Assembly (NCBI RefSeq): GCF_022171985.1
Contig: NZ_JAJVHF010000007.1
Coordinates: 1-64,000, forward strand
Length of the DNA: 64,000 nucleotides
Direction of reading: 5' to 3'
DNA from: Huaxiibacter chinensis
GTDB lineage: Bacteria; Pseudomonadota; Gammaproteobacteria; Enterobacterales; Enterobacteriaceae
Translations under genes and position numbers: made by a program
The notes under the pieces: model-generated
Told to the model about the DNA's origin: nothing
What the model saw: the letters and a program-made list of their open reading frames with translations, nothing else
Databases searched by the model: none
Shown: positions 18,203-26,651 of the stretch, piece by piece
Position numbering within the stretch: position 1 is the first letter of the stretch
Layout: the number at the start of each line of letters is the position of its first letter

Positions 18203-20962
18203 TCAGAACGTCTTACGCAGACGCAGGCTAAAGGTGTGAGCCTGATAACGCTCGCCTGCCTGCAGGTCATAGCGCGCATCAAAGCTCAGGTCATTGCCTT
18301 CGTACAGCGTAGTGCCGACAGCCACGCCAGCCATATCTTTTACCGGCGACGCGCCTTTGGTGCTAAAGCTGGTTTCACCAACGGCATCTGCCGCGTAAGA
18401 CGCACGGCTGCTCACCTGATGCTGGTCGTACTGGTGGATCCAGGAGACCTGTACGAACGGGGTGAGGTTGCCGAATCCTGTGGCAACGGTTTTTTCGATG
18501 CGGGCGCCGATGTCGCTAATGACCGACTGGGCATGCGTGCTGCTGACGTCCAGCGCCATACCGTTTCCGCCCGTCTCTTTATAGCCATCAACGTGCTGAT
18601 AGCCATAGGTCAGGCTGGCCAGCGGCGTCAGGACCACATTGGCAGGCAGCGTAAACGGATAACCGAATTCTGTTTGCAGGGTCACGGACTGGCCGTTGAA
18701 TTTACCTTTTGCCGCGCCAGAGAAACCGGTGAAATCGGCGCGACGCACGGAGCTGTAATTCTGGCGGTTCAGACCTGCTGAGAGGTTGAGATACCATGGA
18801 TCGCCCGTGAAGCCCGCATAACCAATCACCCCGTAGTTATCTGCGGTAGAAGTATTGCCGCTCAGGTTATCTTTGCCGTGCACGGACGTATTGCTGTAGT
18901 TCACTGCCGCACCCAGACGCCAGTCATCGCCCAGCGCGCGGTCGGCACCTAAAAGCAGGCCGCCAAATTTCGCGCTGTATCCACTGACATCATCATGGCT
19001 GTCCTGACGGGCGTATCCGCCAAACGGCTGGCCCCAGACAATCCAGTTGCTGCTGTAATCATCCCCGGTGGCGATGCCACTGGTACCCGAGCTGGCAGGA
19101 TTACGTACGGCATCCATGTGCGATCCCACAACCGCCTGTGCGGTTGAGGTTGCCACGGTGGCGGCTGCGCTGGCATTCAGGTTCTGTGCAGGCGACAGGC
19201 TTTCTCCCGCACGGTTCGACGCTTGTTTACCTTCGAGGGCCAACGAGGCGTTATACAGATTCAGTAGTTGCGGGGAGGCGATACCTGTGTAATTTGCCAG
19301 ACCACCCAGTGCCGCGGTAGCGCCAGGGATTGTCGCCTGCCCGGGTTTGTTCGGCGTTGTCGGCGCAGGATCAGTCACCACAGGCGGCGTCACGACCGGC
19401 GGGGTCACCACAGGCGGCGTAACAACTGGCGGAGTTACCACAGGCGGCGTCACAACCGGCGGGGTCACCACAGGCGGTGTGACAACCGGCGGGGTCACCA
19501 CAGGCGGTGTAACAACCGGCGGGGTCACCACAGGCGGTGTAACAACCGGTGGAGTGACTACTGGTGGCGTAACAACCGGCGGCGTAATCTCCGGCTCAGC
19601 GCCGACCGTTAAGACAAGGGCTTTATTCACGCCCTCTTCGTAGACGGACCCTGTCACCGCACCACGGTAGCCGATCGCTTCGTAGTTCAGTTTATCCGCG
19701 TGATAATCGGTGTTCGCGCCAGCGGCGGAGATCACGACATAGCGCTGACCTTCGGCAAACTTATAGGTAGTGCCGGTGCGAAGTAAATTCACCTGCGAGC
19801 CCGCTTCCACCAGCGCATCGCCGGTCACCTTCAGACGACCATAGCCAGTATCAGCAGTGATACTGCCTTCGTGCGTGGCGAGATCGGAAATACCGGAGAT
19901 CAGCGTCGCCGCTGCCTTCTGGTGGTAGTTGCCCGTAACAGTCATGGCGTCATTAATTTGCAACGAGGCCGCGTCGTTGCGCACAGTACCATTGTTCGCA
20001 GTCACGTTATCGTTTAACAGTAACGAACCTGTGCCAAAGACCACGTCGGAGCGGTAGCTGGTGATGGAGCCGATACCGTTGTTGCCCGTCAGTGTCCCGG
20101 TTGTCTGCGTCCCGCCGTTAATGCTCAGCGGTGCCAGGCTGTTGGAATAGATATTTCCCTTTACCAGACCATTATTGGTCAGGGTAACCTGTGCGTTGGC
20201 GCTGAGGTTATTAATAAAATTGGCGTTTAAAAACAGGGCATAACCGTTACTGCTGATCTCCCCGTTGTTAACGATATGCGTGGCCTGGTTTTGATTGTTG
20301 ATGCTGGTAATAAAAATACCGTAGCTACCAGCCGTGATAAGGCCGTTGTTGGTGATGGTGCCTAACGCCGTTCCGTTTGCATCGTTACTCAGAATACCAA
20401 AGGTATCCGCATTAATTTGGCCGTTATTTTCAATGGTATTGATAATACCCTGATTATTAATACCAAAAATACTGTGCGTAATGTCATTATCGTTGATAAT
20501 CGTGTCTATGCTGCCCCGGTTATAAATGGCCGAGTTACCATAATTATTCACGAGTTCAGTTCTGATCGTACCCGTATTGCGAAGCGTGCCAATGGTGCCC
20601 GCATTATAAATAGCCCCATTATCCGCTAAGGTATTTCCAGCCGAGGTTATGAGGCCTGCATTGGTTAAATTATCAATGGCGCCCGAGTTATAAATGCCAT
20701 AAAGACCCGAAATCGTGCCATCGTTCGTCAGCGTCTCTACATTCACACTGGTCCCCAGAAAGAGGGCAGTTTGGTTAGTCCCGTTGATAGACCCTGAATC
20801 GGTAACATGTACTAATGGATTTGAGGACAATACTTGCACGCTGGTGTACGCGTTATCGATGATGACACCGGATGCAGCATACGCGTGAGGGGAGAACATT
20901 GCTTGCGTTGCCATTGAGGCGACCAGCAGCGAGATCAGCTGGCTAAGACGTTTTTTTTCCAT
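18203..20962 (-). CDS. Classical (type Va) autotransporter with PPVVT-repeat linker
   Basis: 919 residues. The signal peptide (~1-29) probably cleaves at AYA-AS. The passenger (~30-450) is built of short N-N-G / I-x-N-x-G-x-I repeats typical of a parallel beta-helix, with asparagine-rich turns. A proline-rich linker of fourteen P-P-V-V-T/D units (~457-528) and a D-P-A-P-T-T-P stretch lead to the ~270-residue outer-membrane barrel ending in F (RLRKTF). The passenger probably acts as an adhesin or biofilm factor; no protease motif was seen. A run of eight A residues directly follows the start codon. It is monocistronic with its own terminator. Confidence 0.9.
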   Translation of the reverse strand: MEKKRLSQLISLLVASMATQAMFSPHAYAASGVIIDNAYTSVQVLSSNPLVHVTDSGSINGTNQTALFLGTSVNVETLTNDGTISGLYGIYNSGAIDNLTNAGLITSAGNTLADNGAIYNAGTIGTLRNTGTIRTELVNNYGNSAIYNRGSIDTIINDNDITHSIFGINNQGIINTIENNGQINADTFGILSNDANGTALGTITNNGLITAGSYGIFITSINNQNQATHIVNNGEISSNGYALFLNANFINNLSANAQVTLTNNGLVKGNIYSNSLAPLSINGGTQTTGTLTGNNGIGSITSYRSDVVFGTGSLLLNDNVTANNGTVRNDAASLQINDAMTVTGNYHQKAAATLISGISDLATHEGSITADTGYGRLKVTGDALVEAGSQVNLLRTGTTYKFAEGQRYVVISAAGANTDYHADKLNYEAIGYRGAVTGSVYEEGVNKALVLTVGAEPEITPPVVTPPVVTPPVVTPPVVTPPVVTPPVVTPPVVTPPVVTPPVVTPPVVTPPVVTPPVVTPPVVTPPVVTDPAPTTPNKPGQATIPGATAALGGLANYTGIASPQLLNLYNASLALEGKQASNRAGESLSPAQNLNASAAATVATSTAQAVVGSHMDAVRNPASSGTSGIATGDDYSSNWIVWGQPFGGYARQDSHDDVSGYSAKFGGLLLGADRALGDDWRLGAAVNYSNTSVHGKDNLSGNTSTADNYGVIGYAGFTGDPWYLNLSAGLNRQNYSSVRRADFTGFSGAAKGKFNGQSVTLQTEFGYPFTLPANVVLTPLASLTYGYQHVDGYKETGGNGMALDVSSTHAQSVISDIGARIEKTVATGFGNLTPFVQVSWIHQYDQHQVSSRASYAADAVGETSFSTKGASPVKDMAGVAVGTTLYEGNDLSFDARYDLQAGERYQAHTFSLRLRKTF
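19378..19592 (-). repeat. 14 x 15-bp tandem repeat encoding PPVVT (30-bp higher-order unit)
   Basis: Fourteen 15-bp units encode the linker of the autotransporter. Synonymous differences alternate (GGCGGTGTAACAACC then GGCGGGGTCACCACA on the plus strand), so the array grew as 30-bp pairs. Unit number can change without breaking the frame. Confidence 0.95.
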
Positions 20963-21150
20963 GGTAAGCCGTCACAAGTTGCGATTGTTATAAAATGCGA
21001 ATGCATTATTCTTCGGATTATTCCGATATTGTTGCGGCGAAGAATATACATTTTGTTGCAGAAAACAATAAGGCTTGTTTAATTATTTATGGGCGGAAGT
21101 GTTCGCTATATTTTGTATGACGTTTAATTTGACTTAAGGCGGGTGAAGGG

Positions 21151-21999
21151 TTGCGGTTAAATAAAAATATATTCTTTGTCGTCACATTGATTCATTTATC
21201 TTTTTTATTCGCCGGCTGTGAATCGACCAGTCCATTAAGCACGGCAAACACTCTGGCAGCGCATTCTGGTCTGATCAGAGAAAATTTACAAACGGAACGG
21301 TACCCGGTGGCGACATGGAGCCGCTTTACCCCTCCCGTAAGGACAATCCACGTATACATAGAAGGCGACGGGTTCGCCTGGAAAAGCCGCACGCAGCCGT
21401 CGGATAATCCAACGCCGCGAAACCCAACAGGGCTTTCCCTTGCCGCTGCGGATGTCAGCTCCAGCGTGCTTTATCTGGCGCGCCCCTGTCAGTTCATCCT
21501 GCCTTTACCGACCCATTGCACCGTAAACGAGTGGACGACCGATCGGTTTTCCCCGGAAGCGCTCAGGGCAATGAATGAAGCCCTGGACCAGATTGTCAGG
21601 CGTTATCCTGGGGTCAAACTGGATTTAACCGGCTATTCAGGCGGAGGCAATATGGCTGCACTGTTGGCCATGCGTCGCAGCGATGTGCAATCGTTACGCA
21701 CGGTTGCGGGTAATCTCGATGTCGCCTGGGTGAATGCTCTGCATCAGGTCACGCCAATGCCGCGCGCCCTTAACGCCATTGATACGGCGTCCACCCTGCG
21801 GACACTTCCGCAGATTCACTACAGTGGCGATCAGGACAACGTCGTGCCGACTCTGGTTGCCCGCCGCTTCCAACAGGCGGTGGGGGGACACTGTACACGG
21901 GTCGTGGTCGTACCCGGCATGGGGCATGGTTCAGACTGGGGGGCGAAATGGGCGGGGTTGTCCGGGGAGTCCGGAGACCGTTTAACATCTGGCTGTTAG
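21151..21999 (+). CDS. Putative lipoprotein alpha/beta hydrolase
   Basis: 282 residues from TTG 21151, preceded by a GGTGAAGGG stretch; no ATG exists until ~residue 168. The lipobox LFAGC places the lipid-bearing cysteine at C23. A nucleophile elbow G-Y-S-G-G has S163, and later SGDQDNVV and PGMGHGSDW supply the likely Asp and His of a catalytic triad. This looks like an envelope-anchored esterase or lipase-fold enzyme of unknown substrate. It is not obviously operonic with the T6SS, whose first gene is 529 bases downstream. Confidence 0.75.
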   Translation: MRLNKNIFFVVTLIHLSFLFAGCESTSPLSTANTLAAHSGLIRENLQTERYPVATWSRFTPPVRTIHVYIEGDGFAWKSRTQPSDNPTPRNPTGLSLAAADVSSSVLYLARPCQFILPLPTHCTVNEWTTDRFSPEALRAMNEALDQIVRRYPGVKLDLTGYSGGGNMAALLAMRRSDVQSLRTVAGNLDVAWVNALHQVTPMPRALNAIDTASTLRTLPQIHYSGDQDNVVPTLVARRFQQAVGGHCTRVVVVPGMGHGSDWGAKWAGLSGESGDRLTSGC

Positions 22000-22255
22000 A
22001 TGAATGTGAGAGGGACGAAAAATTTTACTCTTATGGATTTTGTGAGGCCAAGCCTGCGCCAGCATGGATCCTACTAAAGCCCAGATTATAAATAAAAATC
22101 CGAAATAGTATAAACAAAAGCCCCCTTTTTTACGCCCGTGACCGCGTTTCACATGATGCAATGTCATGATTTTCTAAATGCCTTTTCCATTTATTTTCTC
22201 CTGTTGCCATAAAAAACCTTCCAGAAGTGCAATGGGTATTTTTAGGGGTTGAATA

Positions 22256-22269
22256 TTGATTTAAATCAA
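22256..22269. promoter_or_regulatory. Perfect FNR box TTGAT-TTAA-ATCAA
   Basis: Exact match to the FNR consensus TTGAT-N4-ATCAA, and one more base pairs on each side (ATTGATTTAAATCAAT). The centre is ~267 bases before the tssB start and ~214 before the predicted transcription start, too far for classical activation there. It may act by repression, through looping, or at another promoter in the region. Confidence 0.6.
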
Positions 22270-22440
22270 TGAATCGCTCATCTGCTCGCAACTCTCCGCC
22301 TATTTTATCGTTTACGACATAAATACTGGTTAGTTCTGCTGCTGCTAGATCTTTTTGCTGTTAGTGCACTGTTATACGCTATTAACAATCAGAAGAAAAT
22401 TCTTAAGAAATTTCTTATTGTGGTTTAAAGATCGGTAAAT

Positions 22441-22470
22441 TTGATCTTGAGTCGATCATTATTCTATTAT
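22441..22470 (+). promoter_or_regulatory. Candidate sigma70 promoter for tssB
   Basis: TTGATC, 18-base spacer, TATTAT. This would start transcription near 22477, giving a ~50-base leader to tssB. The -10 is good, the -35 is partial. Prediction by eye only. Confidence 0.4.
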
Positions 22471-22528
22471 CGCGTTACAGCACTGGCGTGTGAAAAGCAT
22501 ACACAGCGATAAACCGAGGGATGATGAA

Positions 22529-23026
22529 ATGGCTGACAGTTTCCAGAATGAAGTGCCGAAGGCGCGTATTAATTTAAAACTAGATTTGCATACGGGTGGA
22601 GCGAGCAAGAAAACGGAGCTTCCACTGAAATTACTTGTAGCGGGAGATTTCAGTAATGGTCAAGAGTCCGCGCCATTATCGGAGCGCGAAAAAGTTAATT
22701 TGAACAAAAATAACTTTGACTCAGTGCTTTCCGAATATTCCCCAAAAGTGAATCTTACCGTTGAAAATACCCTCTCGGGTGATGGCAGCGAAGACAACAT
22801 TAGTCTGACATTCCGGAGCATGAAAGATTTTTCTCCGGAGCAGGTCTCCCGACAAATCCCTCAGCTGAAGGCGATGCTTTCCATGCGCAACCTGCTTCGC
22901 GATTTAAAGGCAAATTTACTGGATAACCAGGCTTTCCGAAAGGAGCTAGAAAAAATTCTCCTGGACCCGGCATTAAGCGCAGAACTTAGAGCCGAACTGT
23001 CAGCCCTGGCACCGAAACAGCCATAA
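22529..23026 (+). CDS. tssB: T6SS contractile sheath small subunit TssB (VipA)
   Basis: 165 residues from ATG 22529 with GAGG ~9 bases upstream; the frame opens at GTG 22490 but the family N-terminus is MADSFQNEVPKARIN. Polymerises with TssC into the contractile sheath that propels the Hcp tube. Family markers are P-x-A-R-I-N-L-K-L, ELPLKLLVAGDFS and the C-terminal helix that contacts TssC and ClpV. First gene of the T6SS run; tssC follows after 39 bases. Confidence 0.96.
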   Translation: MADSFQNEVPKARINLKLDLHTGGASKKTELPLKLLVAGDFSNGQESAPLSEREKVNLNKNNFDSVLSEYSPKVNLTVENTLSGDGSEDNISLTFRSMKDFSPEQVSRQIPQLKAMLSMRNLLRDLKANLLDNQAFRKELEKILLDPALSAELRAELSALAPKQP

Positions 23027-23065
23027 CGGTCACGATGATTTAACGGATTTATAAGGAAAATGCTG

Positions 23066-24607
23066 ATGTCTGTAAAAAATGAGAATGCCGCTGGTGGCGA
23101 GAGCGTGTTGCTGGAACGTCCCGCGGCAGGTGGGGTTTATGCATCCCTGTTTGAAAAAATCAACCTGAACCCGGTGTCCGAGCTGAGTGCGCTGGATATC
23201 TGGCAGGATGCGCAAGCAATGTCGGATGCGACCGCAGATGAACGTTTAACGGCCGGGATGCAGGTATTTCTCGAATGCCTCAAAAAATCGGGCTCAAAAG
23301 TAGAAAAACTAGATAAAAACCTGATTGACCACCATATCGCGGAGCTGGACTACCAGATTAGCCGTCAACTGGATGCGGTCATGCACAGCGAAGAATTCCA
23401 GGCGGTAGAAAGTCTGTGGCGTGGTGTTAAGTCCCTGGTCGACAAAACTGATTTCCGCCAGAACGTGAAGGTCGAACTGCTGGACATGTCAAAAGAAGAT
23501 CTGCGTCAGGACTTCGAAGACAGCCCGGAAATCATCCAGAGCGGTCTGTATAAACATACCTATATTGATGAGTATGACACCCCGGGCGGTGAGCCGATTG
23601 CCGCGCTGATTTCCGCCTACGAGTTTGATGCGTCTGCGCAGGATGTTGCCCTACTGCGCAATATTTCTAAAGTGTCTGCTGCAGCACATATGCCGTTTAT
23701 CGGCTCTGCCGGCCCGAAATTCTTCCTCAAAGAGTCAATGGAGGAAGTGGCGGCCATCAAGGATATCGGCAACTACTTTGACCGCGCTGAATACATCAAG
23801 TGGAAATCTTTCCGCGACACTGACGACTCACGTTATATCGGCCTGGTGATGCCGCGCGTACTGGGCCGCCTGCCGTATGGCCCGGACACTGTGCCGGTGC
23901 GCAGCTTCAATTACGTCGAAGAAGTGAAAGGCCCGGATCATAATAAATATCTGTGGACCAATGCCTCGTTTGCCTTTGCATCCAACATGGTGCGCAGCTT
24001 CATCAACAATGGCTGGTGCGTACAAATTCGTGGCCCACAGGCCGGTGGTGCGGTTCAGGACCTGCCTATCCATCTGTACGATTTGGGTACCGGCAATCAG
24101 GTGAAGATCCCGTCAGAGGTGATGATCCCTGAAACCCGCGAATTTGAGTTCGCGAATCTTGGTTTTATTCCGCTCTCCTACTACAAGAATCGCGATTACT
24201 CCTGCTTCTTCTCGGCCAACTCCACCCAGAAGCCAGCCCTGTATGACACCGCCGATGCGACGGCCAACAGCCGTATCAATGCCCGTCTGCCGTACATCTT
24301 CCTGCTGTCGCGTATTGCCCACTACCTGAAGCTAATTCAGCGTGAAAACATCGGTACCACTAAAGACCGTCGTCTGCTGGAACTGGAGCTGAATACCTGG
24401 GTTCGTGGACTGGTCACCGAAATGACCGATCCGGGTGATGAGCTGCAGGCGTCTCACCCGCTGCGTGACGCGAAAGTGGTGGTGGAAGATATCGAAGACA
24501 ACCCGGGCTTCTTCCGCGTGAAGCTGTACGCCATCCCGCACTTCCAGGTTGAAGGGATGGACGTCAACCTGTCTCTGGTTTCCCAGATGCCGAAAGCCAA
24601 GTCATAA
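23066..24607 (+). CDS. tssC: T6SS contractile sheath large subunit TssC (VipB)
   Basis: 513 residues from ATG 23066 (AAGGA nine bases upstream); ATG 23060 is in frame but too close to that site. Large sheath protein, paired with TssB. Conserved segments include PFIGSAGPKFF, RVLGRLPYGPDTVPV, YLWTNASFAFASNM and the C-terminal VKLYAIPHFQVEGM. Full length for the family. Confidence 0.97.
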   Translation: MSVKNENAAGGESVLLERPAAGGVYASLFEKINLNPVSELSALDIWQDAQAMSDATADERLTAGMQVFLECLKKSGSKVEKLDKNLIDHHIAELDYQISRQLDAVMHSEEFQAVESLWRGVKSLVDKTDFRQNVKVELLDMSKEDLRQDFEDSPEIIQSGLYKHTYIDEYDTPGGEPIAALISAYEFDASAQDVALLRNISKVSAAAHMPFIGSAGPKFFLKESMEEVAAIKDIGNYFDRAEYIKWKSFRDTDDSRYIGLVMPRVLGRLPYGPDTVPVRSFNYVEEVKGPDHNKYLWTNASFAFASNMVRSFINNGWCVQIRGPQAGGAVQDLPIHLYDLGTGNQVKIPSEVMIPETREFEFANLGFIPLSYYKNRDYSCFFSANSTQKPALYDTADATANSRINARLPYIFLLSRIAHYLKLIQRENIGTTKDRRLLELELNTWVRGLVTEMTDPGDELQASHPLRDAKVVVEDIEDNPGFFRVKLYAIPHFQVEGMDVNLSLVSQMPKAKS

Positions 24608-24624
24608 GCTAAGGCAGGAAGCCA

Positions 24625-25965
24625 ATGAAAACGGAACAACCGTTATGGGGCAGGGGCGTGATGGTCTCTCCCCAGCACTTCCAGCAACAGGCCGCGTACG
24701 CGGCCTGGTCTGCGGAATGCATTGCCCGGCTGGGTCTCTCCCATCCCTGGGGAATAATTGAGGCCACTTTCGAACAGGATGCGCTGAAACTGGGTTGTCT
24801 GCAGGCCCGCCATCTGCATATCCGTTTCCCCGACGGCACGCTTATCGACACGGATAATGCCGACTCCCTGCCACCGGTGCTGGCGCTTGAGGACGAATCA
24901 CAGGAAGTGGTGGTGGTTCTGGCGCTTCCGCTGCTGCGGGCGAATGGCGGTAACTGCCTTAAACCCGATGAGGTGGCCGAGCGTCCTGTGCGTTATCGCC
25001 AGCGCTGGCGTGATGTCCGCAACACCTTTGGGGACGATACTCGCCAGATTGCAGTAATGCAGCCAGAGCTGACTCTGCGTTTCGCCCATCAGAACAACAG
25101 TGATTATCTGACCAGTCCGGTCGCCCGTCTGCAGCAGGATTCACAGGGGAGCTGGGAACTCGATGAAACGTTTCTCCCCCCGCTCCTTACCATCCAGGGC
25201 AGTCGCTGGCTGGTGACCCAGTTGGAACAGCTGATGACGCAACTGCGTGCCCGTCTGAGTCGCCTGATGGACATGCGTCGTGAAAGTAACGAGCGCATGG
25301 CCGATTTTGCCGTGGCTGATGTGTCTCTGTTCTGGCTACTCAATGCCCTGAACAGCGCAGAACCCGTGCTCGGACAGTTTCAGCGTCACCCGCAAAGTCA
25401 ACCAGAGCGTCTGTACCCGGAACTGGCACGCCTTGCGGGCAGCCTGCTGACCTTCTCGCTGGAACACCAGGTGAGTGCTATTCCTGTCTGGCAGCATGAG
25501 CAGCTGAATAACGTCTTTCCGCCGCTTTTTGACTTACTGGGCGACCTGCTTGAAGCCAGCTTGCCGTCGCGAGTGGTGGCGATTGAGCTTGAGCACGATG
25601 CCCGTCTTCACTTCTGGCAGGCCCGCCTGCATGACCCACGCCTGCGCGAAGGGGCGGATTACTACCTCTCCGTGCGTTCACCAATGCCAGTGGCGCAACT
25701 GCAGGAGCAGTTACCGCGCCAGTGCAAGGTCGGCAGTCCCGATCATGTCAGGAGTATCGTTAATTCATCAAGGGTGGGCGTGCCTCTGACGCCACTGCGC
25801 CATGTGCCAGCAGCCATTCCACTGCGTCTGGAAAACCAGTATTTCAGCCTTGACGTCTCTCATCCTCTGGCTACCGAAATGCTTCAGGGCGGTACCTGTA
25901 TGTTTTACGTTCCCGGTATGCTCGGCGAGCCTGAACTTGAACTGTTTGCGGTGCTGAGAACATGA
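24625..25965 (+). CDS. tssK: T6SS baseplate protein TssK
   Basis: 446 residues, typical length. Trimeric baseplate component joining the TssF/TssG wedge to the membrane complex. Family N-terminus (PLWGRGVMVSPQHFQQQ) and the conserved PLRHVPAAIPLRLENQYFSLD are present. It starts 17 bases after tssC and overlaps tssL by 4 bases. Confidence 0.96.
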   Translation: MKTEQPLWGRGVMVSPQHFQQQAAYAAWSAECIARLGLSHPWGIIEATFEQDALKLGCLQARHLHIRFPDGTLIDTDNADSLPPVLALEDESQEVVVVLALPLLRANGGNCLKPDEVAERPVRYRQRWRDVRNTFGDDTRQIAVMQPELTLRFAHQNNSDYLTSPVARLQQDSQGSWELDETFLPPLLTIQGSRWLVTQLEQLMTQLRARLSRLMDMRRESNERMADFAVADVSLFWLLNALNSAEPVLGQFQRHPQSQPERLYPELARLAGSLLTFSLEHQVSAIPVWQHEQLNNVFPPLFDLLGDLLEASLPSRVVAIELEHDARLHFWQARLHDPRLREGADYYLSVRSPMPVAQLQEQLPRQCKVGSPDHVRSIVNSSRVGVPLTPLRHVPAAIPLRLENQYFSLDVSHPLATEMLQGGTCMFYVPGMLGEPELELFAVLRT

Positions 25966-26651
25966 GTGAGGGTAAACGCGGAGCGGCCGCGTTCATTGAT
26001 ATTGATGCCCTGCTGCAAGACACCTGGCTGCAGGTGATAAGCCTGCGTCACGGTCCGACGTTTCAGGATGGAGAAGGGCGCACGTTGTGGGAGCGCTGCA
26101 TTGCTGATGTTGAGCGTGTGCAGCGTGAGCTGAAAGCGAACGAACTCGATGAAGCCAGCTGTAAACATATTCTCACTGCACAGTGTGCGCTGCTTGATGA
26201 AGCCGTCAAAGGTCGCGGTGTGGAGGATGATGCCTGCGTGCAGTGGTATGACATTCCCCTGCAGGGACACTTCCTCGGCACTATGGATGCCGGTGATACG
26301 CTGTGCGATCGGATGCGCGATGTGCTGCGTGAACCAGCGCCTGACCATGCTGTAGTGACCTGCTTCCAGCGGGTCATGATGCTGGGGTTCCTCGGCAGTT
26401 TCCGCTCGCTGAACGACCCGGAGCGCCAGAAGCTCGTTAACGCGCTCAGTGAACATGTCACACCGTTCAGCTATCCACAAACCCATCCGGTCCTGGCGGA
26501 AAGTCATACCGGACGAGGAATGGGGGGCTGGCTGGCGTCGTGGCCCGCGCGTATCGGCCTGAGCCTGGTGGTGGTCGCTGCACTCTGGTGGGGACTGAAT
26601 CACTGGCTGGATCAGACGCTATTGAGCCTGCTGCCGGGAGCCGTGAAATGA
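25962..26651 (+). CDS. tssL: T6SS membrane-complex protein TssL (DotU family)
   Basis: 229 residues. Cytoplasmic helical DotU domain with one C-terminal inner-membrane anchor (~187-210, WPARIGLSLVVVAALWWGL). Part of the TssJLM channel. It has no fused peptidoglycan-binding domain; that domain is in the next gene, with a 4-base overlap (ATGA). Confidence 0.94.
   Translation: MSEGKRGAAAFIDIDALLQDTWLQVISLRHGPTFQDGEGRTLWERCIADVERVQRELKANELDEASCKHILTAQCALLDEAVKGRGVEDDACVQWYDIPLQGHFLGTMDAGDTLCDRMRDVLREPAPDHAVVTCFQRVMMLGFLGSFRSLNDPERQKLVNALSEHVTPFSYPQTHPVLAESHTGRGMGGWLASWPARIGLSLVVVAALWWGLNHWLDQTLLSLLPGAVK

Larger units (their letters stand above)
22000..22528. promoter_or_regulatory. Control region upstream of the T6SS operon
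   Basis: 529 bases between the hydrolase and tssB. It holds an FNR-type palindrome (22256-22269) and a sigma70-like promoter (22441-22470), listed separately. A 61-codon minus-strand frame at 21982-22167 has no good ribosome-binding site. The rest is A+T-rich with no gene that I can support. Confidence 0.55.

Noticed and set aside
19347..19643. Plus-strand frame encoding repeated TGGVT opposite the autotransporter linker
   Set aside because: It is the other strand of the PPVVT repeat; 15-bp units are open in all frames. No ribosome-binding site or independent support.
21982..22167. Minus-strand 61-codon frame encoding a possible single-span basic membrane protein
   Set aside because: It has ATG but a poorly placed ribosome-binding site and overlaps the 3' end of the hydrolase gene. 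A real small protein is possible, but support is too weak.
26540..26647. Longer N-terminus for the OmpA-family T6SS protein
   Set aside because: It would lie in tssL in another frame; ATG 26648 overlaps the tssL stop as in the other coupled genes and gives a normal membrane-protein start.
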